The notes: generated by a model not told the origin, from the sequence alone. Positions 1-8,484 are shown, counted from the stretch's first letter. The stretch is DNA of 18,952 nt from Zygnema cylindricum (GCA_037447655.1 JBBHKE010002003.1:126001-144952), one strand, 5' to 3'. Translations and numbers: made by a program.

Positions 1-41
1 TCAGACCTAGAAAATTCTTTAAAAGACCATTAATGTCTACA
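1..41 (-). repeat. Copia-family LTR terminus (U3 start), cut by window edge
   Basis: The first 41 bases align closely with 1885-1923, the U3 end of the complete Copia LTR further right. Both end in the same pattern (attaat-tctaca), so on the minus strand both begin TGTAGA. The match stops at base 41, where Gypsy-1 integrase sequence begins. This is therefore the end of a second LTR of the same Copia family, either a solo LTR or the edge of an element lying to the left. Its other end is outside the window, so a target-site duplication cannot be tested; the 5 bp beside it are tccgc. Confidence 0.75.
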
Positions 42-811
42 TCCGCAACCAATAAGTTTTGAGAAAGAGTGGGCTATCCTCTATTTAGTGAGAATGGCGT
101 AGCATTCGTAGACGAGTGCACCGCACTGTTGTACGCTACCTCGATCGCTGTTAAATGGTCCACCCAATGTGTTTGGTGCACCGAGACATAAGCGCGCAAC
201 GCCTCCTCTAGAGTTCGATTCACCTTTTCAGTCTGACCATCAGTTTGAGGGTGGTAAGCTGTTGACATGGCCAACTGCGTGCCACACAGCGCAAATAGAT
301 TTCGCCAAAAGTGGCTCACGAATTTGCGATCGCGGTCGCTGACCATCCTCTTCGGAAGTCCGTGATGGCGAAATATCTCCCGAAAGAATAAGTCCGCGAT
401 ATCTCGTGCAGTGGTTGTGGTGGACGTGGGTAAGAAATGGGCCATTTTCGTTAAGCTATCCACGACGACGAAGATTGAGACGTAGCCCTCCTTCGTCAGC
501 GAAAGAGCTACGATTAAGTCCATCAAAATTGCTTCCCAAAGAACAGATGGTATGGTAAGGGGTTGTAACAAACCTTGTTGCCCAGGTTCCGATTTGTTTT
601 TGTTACAGGAGTCGCACGTTCGAACATATTCCGCAATGTCGCGAGTCATGCTCGGCCCGTAATACCCCTCAGTTACACGCGCGATTGTTTTATCCCGCCC
701 AAAATTTCCACTGAGCGACTCATCATGACTCATTTTAAGAATCGTATGACGTAACTCTATATTTGTCAGAGCATACAATCGTATTGTTTTACTCGGTCTG
801 TACCGCCACAT
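42..811 (-). pseudogene. Ty3/Gypsy integrase fragment (Gypsy-1)
   Basis: The frame reads as a Ty3/Gypsy integrase. A zinc-binding region comes first (SHDESLSGNFGRDKT, then CDSC). The catalytic core follows, with D in LMDLIVAL, D in VSDRDRKF, the YHPQTDGQTEK block and its catalytic Glu. Two lesions show. The second His of the HHCC zinc motif, normally GHFGRDKT in relatives, is Asn here. A TAG at 74-76 interrupts the frame soon after TPFSLNRG; an open frame continues past it to base 42, where the Copia LTR cuts in. TAG is one C-to-T change from CAG. The stretch upstream of the first Met at 811 meets a stop within a few codons, so the N-terminal part is also damaged. It acted in cDNA integration and is no longer functional. 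Confidence 0.85.
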
Positions 812-875
812 AGTATTGGCAGTTTTTTAGTACTTTACAGTTAATGAGTTCATTCAATGTGTCGTCGTCGCCGTA
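42..875 (-). mobile_element. Gypsy-1: internal fragment of a Ty3/Gypsy element
   Basis: This fragment holds an integrase reading frame (42-811) and about 64 bp upstream of it (812-875). The upstream part probably belongs to the RNase H-integrase spacer but shows no recognisable motif in frame. The fragment is bounded at 41/42 and at 875/876 by LTR ends of one Copia family, so it looks like an older element broken by two Copia insertions. No LTR of Gypsy-1 itself is visible. Confidence 0.7.
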
Positions 876-1613
876 TGAAACTCTGAGACCTCCATTAGTC
901 CTCAGAGTGGACAGCTTCCAAGAAGCCTCTAGGATAATCCTGACCCCTTTGTGTTTAAGCAAAAATAACTGCCACCCTGGCAGACAAATACTATGACCAC
1001 CTTCACCCTTGTGAAGGCAAGACTCCCCTGAGTCGATAGCAAAAAGAATCTCTGAATTTGCTCCCCTGAGTAGTAAGTTATGGAGGGTCAAAGTTGACCT
1101 TTTGTACAGTAGCTCTCTGGGAGAGAGGGTCCTATCTTCTAACTTTTCTAAGTCTTATCTCTCTCACAAACTCTATCTACTGATGTACGGAACCAATCAG
1201 AATACAGTCCCGTACGCAAAAGTACAGCTGCCGGTGTACTTTATGTAAGGACATTGTACGACATGGCCTAAATGTCCACACGTGGAATATCCGGATTCGC
1301 TCCTTTAATCCTCGGAGATGCCACGCTCCAATGTAACATCGCCACGTGTCATCCGATGTGGCAATGCCCACAAACCGCCGAATTCTTCTTCCGCGATCTC
1401 GGCGCTAATTCCGACCGTCCGATTAAACTCGCATTTGATGGTAGCCGTAATAAATACATGCGCGGTATTTGTTTCGCTTACGAAATCAATGCGCGGTATT
1501 GATTTTTTATCCGTACCGCAATTCGTACTTTTACACTACCATATCTATGTATCCCGTTAACAGTTATAGTTAAATGATTTATCCTACGTGTACATGTTTA
1601 AATAATTATCGTA

Positions 1614-1620
1614 CTATATA
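1614..1620 (-). promoter_or_regulatory. Candidate TATA box of the Copia LTR
   Basis: The minus strand reads TATATAG, conserved in the 5' LTR at 6872-6866. It lies about 300 bp into the LTR from the U3 end, a usual place for an LTR promoter. The tRNA-like segment lies immediately upstream. The call rests on the motif and its position only. Confidence 0.35.
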
Positions 1621-1633
1621 CTATGTAACACTA

Positions 1634-1718
1634 CTACTAGACTTAACGGCTAAGGCTACCGGCTATCTACTCTCTGACGGCCGGCAGGTACCAGGATCAA
1701 ATCCTGTCGCCGGCACAT
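1634..1718 (+). other. tRNA-like segment in the Copia LTR U3
   Basis: The plus strand contains a D-arm/A-box-like stretch (gacttaacggctaaggc) and, about 50 nt on, a perfect pol III B-box pattern GATCAAATC matching GWTCRANNC. The B-box sits in a T-arm-like hairpin (ccagg/cctgt) followed by cgccggc and an A, like a tRNA acceptor 3' strand. The 5' acceptor strand does not pair with it and the anticodon region is too long, so this is not a functional tRNA gene. It is antisense to the Copia element. It may be a tRNA-derived (SINE-like) piece captured by the LTR. Confidence 0.35.
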
Positions 1719-1923
1719 ACCTTTTAGTAATTAATCCCTTGACTAATATAAATTTCCCGTAAACCTCAGGATAGCCTAGGTAGCCATGGCTCTAGCTTCC
1801 TCTCCAATTTCTCAGTGACTGCGACAAGTTTAAGAGTTGGAGAGAGAAGTTAGAGGTAGACTGCCTCGGCTTCTTTATTTCTATTTAGACCTAGAAAATA
1901 CTTAAAAACCATTAATTTCTACA

Positions 1924-1931
1924 CTCCCCTT
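1924..1931 (-). other. Copia polypurine tract
   Basis: The minus strand reads AAGGGGAG directly before the LTR start TGTAGA, six bases after the pol stop codon. This is the standard place for the plus-strand DNA primer in LTR elements. Confidence 0.8.
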
Positions 1932-1936
1932 ATTTT

Positions 1937-2636
1937 CTAGTCAATCTTTAATTTAAGACCACATTTCTCCCTCCATAAAATTTGCTTAGGGGAAGGCACA
2001 GGTTTGGTCATCATATCTGCTACCATCTCACTATCTGGTCGGTACTCTAAACTGATTATTTTATTTTCTACTTTCTCTCTAACAAAGCTGAGTCTAATGT
2101 CCATATGTTTGGCTTTAAAATGATATTTAGGATTGGCAGAAATAGCAATTGCTGCCTGATTATCACAAAATATTTTTTGCACACCACTCTTAAGATGACC
2201 AAGTTCACCAAGTAAAGACTTGACCCACATCAATTCTTTTATAGCAGAGCAAGAGGCCATAAACTCAGCCTCCATGGTGGACTGAGCAATAACCTTTTGC
2301 TGTTTGCTACTCCAACAGCAAGCCCCATCACCCACATATAATACATATCTAGAAGTGCATCTCCTCATCGGAGCATCACCATAACTAGCATCACTCCAAG
2401 TAGTGATGTCAGTATTCTCCCCACCCAAATGCAACCATAGATCCCTAGTTCCTATCAAGTATCTAAGAACTCTCTTAGCTGCCTCCCAATCCCTCTTAGT
2501 GGGAGCATTTAGACTTCTTCTCAGCACTCTTACAGCTGCAGCTAAATCCGGCCGGGTACAATTCATAAAATAGATTAGACTTCCCACTACTTGCCTGTAA
2601 GGAATAGTCTGCATGAACTTCTGTTCTTCAGGAGAT
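1937..2636 (-). pseudogene. Copia RNase H domain (C-terminal pol)
   Basis: The reading frame starts in EQKFMQTIPYRQVVGSLIY, the conserved linker before Copia RNase H. It continues with TWSDASYGD, STMEAEFMA, FCDNQAAI and KHMDIRLSFVRE, which carry the acidic catalytic residues and the C-terminal His region of Copia RNase H. It ends in KPVPSPKQI...LKLKID and a TAG at 1939-1937, just ahead of the polypurine tract; this is the natural terminator. The domain itself is uninterrupted for about 230 codons. It is out of frame with the RT upstream, to which it is joined by a deletion near 2636. The role was degradation of the RNA strand during reverse transcription. Confidence 0.88.
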
Positions 2637-3506
2637 TATTTTTCTTTTTCGGTCTCTCTCTACTTGAATTCCCAAAATATATTTTGCTTCCCCCATATCC
2701 TTCATTTCAAATCTTCCCTTAAGATTGGTTTTCAGTTTATTAATTTTTTCCATTGATTTACTTAAGACAAGCAAATAATCAACATAAATTGCAATAAATA
2801 TAAAACCTTCCTCATCTTCGAAAACATTGATTGAGTGATCTGAGCTGATCCGGATATATCCCAGACCGGTAAGAAACTCATCAAGCTTCTTATTCCACTG
2901 TCGAGGTGCTTGTTTCAAACCATAAAGAGATTTAATCAGCCGGCATACCTTACTCTCCTCTCCTTCTTCCACAAACCCTTCGGGTTGTCGCATGAAGATC
3001 TCCTCTTCCATTTTTCCATGCAAAAAGGTTGTTTTGATGTCCATCTGGTGCACTTCCATGTCTTCCGTTGCTGCCAGGCTGAGAAGTATGCGGACGTAGG
3101 GAAATCTGACCACCGGGGCAAAGGTTTCCTCGTAGTCAATTCCCTCCTTTTGTGTAAATCCATTTGCCACTAGTCGGGCCTTGTAGCCCTCGATTGTGTT
3201 ATCTGGGTTCAGTTTTCATTTGAAAACCCACTTACAACCGATTGGTTTTCGGTTAGGTGGACAATCCACCAGCTCCCAAGTATCGGCTGCCAAAATTGAG
3301 ACCATCTCTTCATTGATGGCTGTCTTCCACCGATTTCTTTCTGGACAAGTCATCGCCTCTCCATAAGTTTGAGATTTATCTTGATGAGATAGTTTAGTTA
3401 CCTTGTTATTAACCTGTTTTTCTTGCAGTCTTTTATTACTTCTCCTTCCCCCCTCAAAATCTGAGGCTGGAATAGATGGTTCTCGTGGATTCTTTCGAAC
3501 AAACTC
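2637..3506 (-). pseudogene. Copia reverse transcriptase
   Basis: The domain is recognised by WELVDCPPNRKPIGCKWVF, then YKARLVANGFTQ, ETFAPVV, VHQMDIKTTFLHG, SLYGLKQAPRQW and the active-site region IYVDYLLVLSKS. The family active site is YVDD; here the second Asp is Tyr (TAT at 2777-2775, a G-to-T change), which should abolish polymerase activity. A TGA at 3218-3216 interrupts the frame after KWVFK. The frame ends in KRKIIS, where Copia RTs normally continue about 40-50 residues to the RNase H linker; that segment is missing. Upstream the domain joins the integrase C-terminal region by a one-base frame change near 3506. Confidence 0.88.
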
Positions 3507-4900
3507 GGTTTCTCCCCATCCCTTGATTCCGAATCAATTTCCACCACGTCTTCCGCTTCGGGTAGAGTTGTCACTGGAGTTTCCAGAGCCGTGTCCTTTT
3601 CAGTCTGATTTGTAACTGCAAGAATGTCATCGTCTCTAAAACCTGTATAGTTAGGAAGCTCAAAGTCATCAGAATTTTCTGACTCAAATCTGATTTTTAC
3701 TGACTTCGTATATTTGAAGGGATCCACAGACTTTCCTTCATCCATAACTACTAGATGTTTTACTAAGATTATATCTTCCCTTTTTAGATCATAAACTCTA
3801 TATCTTTTAACATCCTCATCATATCCTAATAAGTATCCCGGTTTTCCTTTAGGATCTAGCTTCCAATTAGACCGATCTGTATCTAGACTGAATACTTGAC
3901 TGCCGAAAACCTTTAAATGAGATAAGTCTGGTTTCCGGCCTGTCCATCTCTCATAAGGTGTTTGATCTTTTATAGCTGAAGTAAGAACTCTATTTTTGAG
4001 GTAATTAGCACAGTTCATTGCTTCTGTCCAAAACCTTTTTCCTATCTTTTTATCCGAGAACATACTTCTAGCACTATCACTTAGTGTTCTATTTAACCTT
4101 TCAGCTACCCCATTCTGTTCCGGATTTTTTGGAAGTGTCTTTTGGTGTTGGACCCCATCTTCCCTCAGAAAAACCTCAAACATGTTAGAAGTATACTCTC
4201 CACCATTGTCACTTCTTACTCTCTTGATTGGAGTTTCATGGAGTTTTTTGCTCCATGCTTTATATTGTCAAAATCAATCCTCAGATCAGACTTGTTTTTC
4301 AAAAAATACACCCAGGAATACCGAGACCAATCATCAGTTATAGTCATCATAAATCTCTTCCCCCCCGGTGAGGGCACTCTAGCCGGTCCTCAAATATCTG
4401 TGTGTACTAGATCTAGAAGTTTTTCTCCCTTGTAGGTGGCTGATTTAGGAAAGGGTAATCTGTGTGCTTTACCTTGAGCACACCCACTACAATCACTTAT
4501 ATCATCACTCTCACTGAACTGAATCCCTTCCACCACTCCCATCTTTTTCATCTCTCTTAACTTATCTAGATTCACATGCCCAAGCCTCTTATGCCACATC
4601 ATAATATCATGAACACCAGCATAATAAAGTTTCTTCGTTTCATTACTTAAGATCAGCTTAAACATCCCATGGCTACCTTTCTCAGCAATGAAATAGACAT
4701 CCTCCTCAAAACTAGCAGTAAAGACTCCTTCCCTAGTGCTAGTGAAAAAACCCTTATCATCTAATACAGATGTAGAGCTAAGGTTTTTGTTCAGCTCCGG
4801 AATAAACAATACATCGCAGAATGTTAATATGGATGTCTTTCCTTCTACTAACACTTTCAGATCTACCGATCCTACAAGAGTAGTGGTGACTATCCTCCCA
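3507..4900 (-). pseudogene. Copia integrase
   Basis: A GAG-pre-integrase region comes first, with MMWHKRLGHVNLDKL and CSGCAQGKAHRLPF supplying the His/Cys zinc ligands. The catalytic core follows: first Asp in VHTDI (about 4398), second Asp in RSDNGGEY (about 4210), Glu in NGVAERLNRTL (about 4102). The C-terminal Copia motif KVFGSQVFSL and the linker to RT follow. Lesions: a TGA at 4392-4390 directly after HTDI, where relatives usually have Cys or Trp; a one-base loss near 4262 that shifts the frame before the second Asp; and another near 3506. It integrated element cDNA; it cannot be translated intact now. Confidence 0.88.
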
Positions 4901-5031
4901 TCCCCGTACTCTATCTCTACGGTGGGAATCTTTCTTATCTTAGTGAACAGGTGCCTATCCTTACACATGTGCATTGAGGCACCTGAATCTATAATCCAGC
5001 GTGCTTCACCTTTCAATCAACCGTAAGCACA
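4901..5031 (-). pseudogene. Copia aspartic protease
   Basis: The active-site motif WIIDSGAS (Asp at about 4989-4987) is the hallmark of Copia proteases, which cleave the Gag-Pol polyprotein. It is followed by HMCKDRHLFT and a beta-rich stretch leading into the GAG-pre-integrase domain. The protease is in the same frame as the Gag zinc knuckle upstream, but a TGA at 5019-5017 separates them, eight codons before the catalytic Asp. The domain borders given are approximate. Confidence 0.82.
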
Positions 5032-6123
5032 TTTCAACCTTCGTGGAATTTCAACCTCAGTTTTTGCCTCCAACTCCTCATCCAAAAGGAGCTCATCGTC
5101 CTCGTCCTCGGATTCCGCCTCAAGTACCTGTGTGACAAGGGCCTTTTTCTTTCCTCTCGGGGTACCACCGGTCTGCCCCTCCTTTAACCGAAGCTCGGTT
5201 AACTTAGTGCACTCTGCCATATAGTGCCCCGGTTTCTTACAAAAATGACATAAACCTTTGGGAGCCTTTGGTTCAAACTCGTCAACCTGTTTTTTTTGTT
5301 CCCTACCCCCATAGTGTCCGACTGGTTTCCGGGAATCCTTGTTCCTCCAATCGGTTGCTGTTGCCAAGGCTTGGCCACTCTTTCCTCCCCTTCGCATCTT
5401 AATCGTATTCTCTCAAACGAGAATCATCCCTACCACTGAGTTCCATATCCACCTTGAGTCTGGCAAGTCCTGCACACAGTTGACTATGTTCGCGAACTCA
5501 TCAGGTAACTTCATCAGTAAACAGTTAACCTTTTCTTTTTTCACTAAACACTTTTCTCGCACTCTCTAGCTCCATGAAGAGTGTAGCAAGCTCATTGCAA
5601 AAATTCAACATCTTCCCCCCTTTGTATACATACTCCTTAACTTTTTGAATAGCCAACTGTTGTTGCTGAATCGTACCACTTCGGTACATCTGATGAGAGC
5701 CATCCAAAGATCGGATGCCCTTTGTACCTGCAAATGAGGACATGCAAGTCCTTGAGTGAGATGGCGTAGGATGAAGTTCTTTGCCGCCATATTGTTGAAG
5801 TCCCAGGTTTTAGTATCACTCCCGTCGTTCCTCGGAATAGGTGACATGAATGCCGAACCAGTTGTTATTGGTGTGGTCACCTCCTTCTCCTTTCCTTTGT
5901 CCACCACCTCTCCTTCTTTTGTTTGCCCAGTTGAAGCTGGATCCTCTTTTCTGGTAAATCTGCTTCCTCCAAACCCTGGAGGAATTCCAAGACTTGATTT
6001 ACGCCCCAATTGTCCACTCACTATCCACCAAAACCTTTTTTCGCATAGAGCTCCTATCATCATACTTTCCCAGTATATGAAGCCAGTTCCATTAAAGATT
6101 GGTACCCTAGAGGGTGGGTCCAT
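5032..6123 (-). pseudogene. Copia gag (capsid and nucleocapsid)
   Basis: The start chosen is ATG 6123-6121: MDPPSRVPIFNGTGFIYW matches the typical Copia Gag opening, whereas the upstream ATG at 6147 lies inside the LTR. Landmarks are DLWMALI, then the IQQQQLAIQKVKEYVY block and a CCHC zinc knuckle, CHFCKKPGHYMAEC (5250-5209), that binds element RNA. An acidic stretch (about 5120-5070) follows. Two opposite one-base shifts, near 5695 and near 5545, take the frame out and back, and a TGA lies at 5415-5413. The protein formed the virus-like particle; this copy is non-functional. The start codon lies within the primer-binding site. Confidence 0.85.
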
Positions 6124-6126
6124 AAC
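6113..6126 (-). promoter_or_regulatory. Copia primer-binding site, initiator tRNA-Met anticodon-arm type
   Basis: One base after the LTR end (...GTTTCA, 6128) the minus strand reads GTTATGGACCCACC. There is no TGG start as expected for priming by a tRNA 3' CCA end. The sequence closely matches the complement of the anticodon stem-loop of eukaryotic initiator tRNA-Met (GTTATGRGCCC core), with about one mismatch to plant-type sequences recalled from general knowledge. Half-tRNA priming of this kind is established for Drosophila copia and yeast Ty5. The gag ATG is inside the site. Confidence 0.65.
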
Positions 6127-6127
6127 A

Positions 6128-6884
6128 TGAAACTCAGAGACCTCCATAAGTCCTCAGAGTGGATAGCTTCCAAGAAGCCTCTAGGATAATCTTGATCCCT
6201 TTGTGTTTAAGCAAAAATAACTGCCACACCGGCAGACAAATACTCTGACCACCTTCTACTGTGTGAAGGCAAGACTCCCCTGAGTCGATAGCAAAAAGAA
6301 CCTCTGAATTTGCTCCTCTGAGCAGTAAGTTATGGAGGGTCAAAGTTGACCTTTTGTACAGAAGCTCTCTGGGAGAGAGGGTCCTATCTTCTAATTTTTC
6401 TAAGTCCTATCTCTCTCACAGACTCTATCTACAGATGTACGGAACCAATCAGAATACAGTTCCGTACGCAAAAGTACAACTGCCGATGTACTTTATGTAC
6501 GGACATTGTACGACATTGCCTAAATGACCACATGTGGAATATCCAGATTCGCTCCTTTAATCCTCGGAGATGCCGCGCTCCAATGTAACATCGCCACGTG
6601 TCATCCGATATGGCGATGCCCACAAATTGTTGAATTGTTCTTCCGCGATCTCGGCGCTAATTCCGACCATCCGATTAAACTCGCATTTGATCGTAGCCGT
6701 AATAAATACATGCGCGGTATTTGTTTCGCTTACGAAATCAATGCGCAATATTGATTTCTTATCCGTACCGCAATTCGTACTTTTACACTACCATATCTAT
6801 GTATCCCGTTAACAGTTATAGTTAAATGATTTATCCTACGTGTACATGTTTAAATAATTATCGTACTATATACTATGTAACACT
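6128..6884 (-). repeat. Copia 5' LTR, truncated
   Basis: This is 757 bp aligned without gaps to 876-1632, with about 41 differences. It retains R, U5 and the candidate TATA box (6872-6866) but lacks the 291 bp that correspond to 1633-1923. The break lies 12 bp upstream of the TATA box, and the sequence beyond is Gypsy-2 LTR. Any transcription from this LTR would therefore use a foreign upstream region. Confidence 0.87.
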
Positions 6885-7090
6885 TGTCGAGCGTGCCTGG
6901 TAACCGGGAGGTCCAAGTTCTATCTCCAAAAAGGTGTGCATGAGAAACCTGCAATCCACCCCAAATGTTGATGCTCCCTTGGATCCGTGATAATGCCCAT
7001 CTCTGTTCATTACCCTCCCCCCCAGGGATATGCAATGAGAGTAAGGAGGAATGGAGTGGAAAAGAAAAGTACCCTGAACCCCCCTTCCCA
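6885..7090 (-). repeat. Gypsy-2 family LTR fragment (U3 end)
   Basis: This is 206 bp aligned without gaps to 8279-8484, the U3 end of the complete Gypsy-2 LTR, with about 10 differences clustered near the tRNA-like box. It ends in ttccca at 7090, the LTR terminus. Two bases (ga) separate it from the first base of the full LTR at 7093. The other end is fused to the Copia 5' LTR. It is the remains of a second LTR of the same family lying in tandem. Confidence 0.8.
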
Positions 7091-7648
7091 GATGCTACTC
7101 TGCTGGAAGCCCACTAAATGATACACTCCCAGCTACTCTCCAAAGAATAGGAAGGAAATGAGAGTCGTCCGATCCTTTCCGCAAAAACTCCGGACAACCC
7201 CTAAGATGACCACAAGAGTGTGCAAATAACTCCCACGCAGAAATATAGAAATAACAAATATCGGCTTTTCAGATTAAAGAATATCACCTTGCCCCTGAAA
7301 ATGGAATTAAAGATAGAAATGAATGATAATGGTGAAGCGAATTCACATACCCCGGAATACAACGATGACGAAACTCAGCAGAAGAAAACCTCTCCCAATG
7401 GCCCCGAAGATCGGTATGAGTCTCCCTCACCCCTCCCGGTTCCACCGCAAAGATCCGACAAAACTCTTATTAGTTTGAAACAGCGAAAGTCCAAACCGCC
7501 CAAAGAGGGGATAGTGCCAACTACCCACCCGTGCTACGGTCTCCACAAAAGACAATCCAAAACAAAGATGGCAAAAGAGTCACCGACACAATGCAATCGT
7601 TCTCCAACAGAAAGATTGATTTAATTCTCTGGGGGTTTTCTCAGGAGA

Positions 7649-7694
7649 CAGTACTGAAAAGCAACCTGTCTCCTTCGGCCCCAAGTGCCTTATA
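7649..7694 (-). promoter_or_regulatory. Gypsy-2 LTR core promoter and self-priming segment (3' LTR copy)
   Basis: The minus strand reads TATAAGG at 7694-7688. About 27 nt downstream comes CTTTTCAGTACTG (7661-7649), the exact reverse complement of the first 13 internal bases of the element. The same segment lies in an 8-bp perfect inverted repeat, GGAGACAG...CTGTCTCC, which could form a hairpin near the RNA 5' end. Transcription would start about 25-30 nt after the TATA box, placing this segment at the mRNA 5' end. The exact start is inferred. Confidence 0.55.
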
Positions 7695-8271
7695 CAATTT
7701 TACTTTGTCCTACTGCAAGTTCCAAAGTCAAAGCAATTTAACAAGCCAATCAGCGGCCAGCAATTGTTATCTTCCTGACATAAGACAAAACAGACTGTAC
7801 TACACTCAGGGCTAAAATATAGACGACTGGTTTCGGTTGGATTGTCGGCCGAAGGTCTTTTTATAATACACAAAATGAAACAAAGTTCTGACTCGACGTG
7901 AAACTGCCTAACTTTGTCCCAACGTCATAAATGCTTTGCCCGCGGGTTGGGCCTAAACTAACATCATACTGACAGCTAACAGTAAGATCTACGGGATAAT
8001 CCCAAATGTTACTTGTCCTTCTCTAAGGTATCCCTCTACTAGAGCTACATAGAACACACATTATAATGGATCAGACATTTTGCACCGGACTAACTCCTCA
8101 GTTCGACCTCCGTTTCAGGTGAACTAATTTGCGTAGTGTTCCAAGATGAAAATAGAAAGATCTGATCCGGCTGATTGTCCTCTTCCTTCTCCGTACGCTT
8201 GAGTCCGTACAAAGTGGAATGAAGCCCCAGAACTCCTACGAGTGCAAATGTGCCGAAGATGCACACGCGCT

Positions 8272-8322
8272 TGACAGCTGTCGAGCGTGCCTGGTAACCG
8301 GGAGGTCCAGGTTATATGTCCA
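8272..8322 (+). other. tRNA-Thr-like segment in the Gypsy-2 LTR U3
   Basis: The plus strand resembles the D arm through variable region of a tRNA: cagctgtcgagcg (compare CAGCTGGTAGAGCG), then cctggtaaccggg and aggtcc. The anticodon region looks like TGGTAA, as in tRNA-Thr(GGT). A degenerate B-box follows; it is closer to consensus in the copy at 6885 (agttctatctcc). No acceptor stem forms, so it is not a tRNA gene. It is antisense to the element and lies about 165-210 bp from the U3 end. Confidence 0.4.
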
Positions 8323-8484
8323 AGGTGGTGTGCATGAGAAACCTGCAATCCACCCCAAATGCTGATGCTCCCTTGGATCCGTGATAATGCCCATCTCTGT
8401 TCATTACCCTCCCCCCCAGGGATATGCAATGAGAGTAAGGAGGAATGGAGTGGAAAAGAAAAGTACCCTGTACCCCTCTTCTCA

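Larger units (their letters stand above)
876..1923 (-). repeat. Copia 3' LTR, complete (1048 bp)
   Basis: On the plus strand it starts tgaaactc (876) and ends tctaca (1923), so it has TG...CA termini. The U3 boundary is set by the polypurine tract at 1924-1931 and by the match to bases 1-41. The U5 boundary is set by the second LTR copy, which begins at 6128 directly beside the primer site. Bases 876-1632 are repeated at 6128-6884. No coding capacity is recognised; small open frames here are incidental. A TATATAG on the minus strand (1620-1614) is a possible core promoter, followed downstream by R and U5 of roughly 700 bp. Confidence 0.88.
876..6884 (-). mobile_element. Ty1/Copia LTR retrotransposon, 5' LTR truncated
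   Basis: On the minus strand this shows a partial 5' LTR (6884-6128), a primer site (6126-6113), gag from ATG 6123, then protease, integrase, RT and RNase H ending at TAG 1937, a polypurine tract and a full 3' LTR (1923-876). The order PR-IN-RT-RH is diagnostic of Ty1/Copia. The two LTRs share 757 aligned positions with about 41 differences, mostly transitions, so the insertion is not recent. The 5' LTR lacks its last 291 bp, which are replaced by Gypsy-2 LTR sequence; a target-site duplication therefore cannot be checked. Left flank: ccgta (871-875), inside Gypsy-1. Confidence 0.9.
7093..8484 (-). repeat. Gypsy-2 3' LTR (1392 bp)
   Basis: On the plus strand it begins tgctactc (7093), shared with 18168, and ends ttctca (8484), giving TG...CA termini. 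The right border is inferred from the polypurine tract beside it and from the fragment at 6885-7090 ending at the same point. Only its first 785 bp can be compared with the other LTR, because the window ends there. The LTR has a TATA box, a hairpin and the segment complementary to the primer site. Small plus-strand open frames here are repeated in both LTRs and encode nothing recognisable. Confidence 0.85.

Noticed and set aside
1634-1718. A functional tRNA gene in the Copia LTR
   Set aside because: The B-box and T-arm are good, but the acceptor stem does not pair and the anticodon arm is malformed.
1272-1762. Plus-strand open frames in the Copia LTR (also at 6346-6812)
   Set aside because: They lie wholly within LTR copies, show no protein similarity that I recognise, and are changed by the differences between the two LTRs.
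4390-5415. TGA as a sense codon (Trp or Cys) in Copia, because all four internal stops are TGA
   Set aside because: Only the HTDI position has a plausible Trp/Cys expectation. The element also has frameshifts and a mutated active site, and TGA terminates ORF1 of Gypsy-2 at the ATGA overlap.
7220-7815. Plus-strand open frames of 94-134 codons in the Gypsy-2 LTR, repeated at 18295-18889
   Set aside because: Repetition is explained by LTR duplication. The first frame is altered by an indel between copies, there is no recognised domain, and they are antisense to the element.
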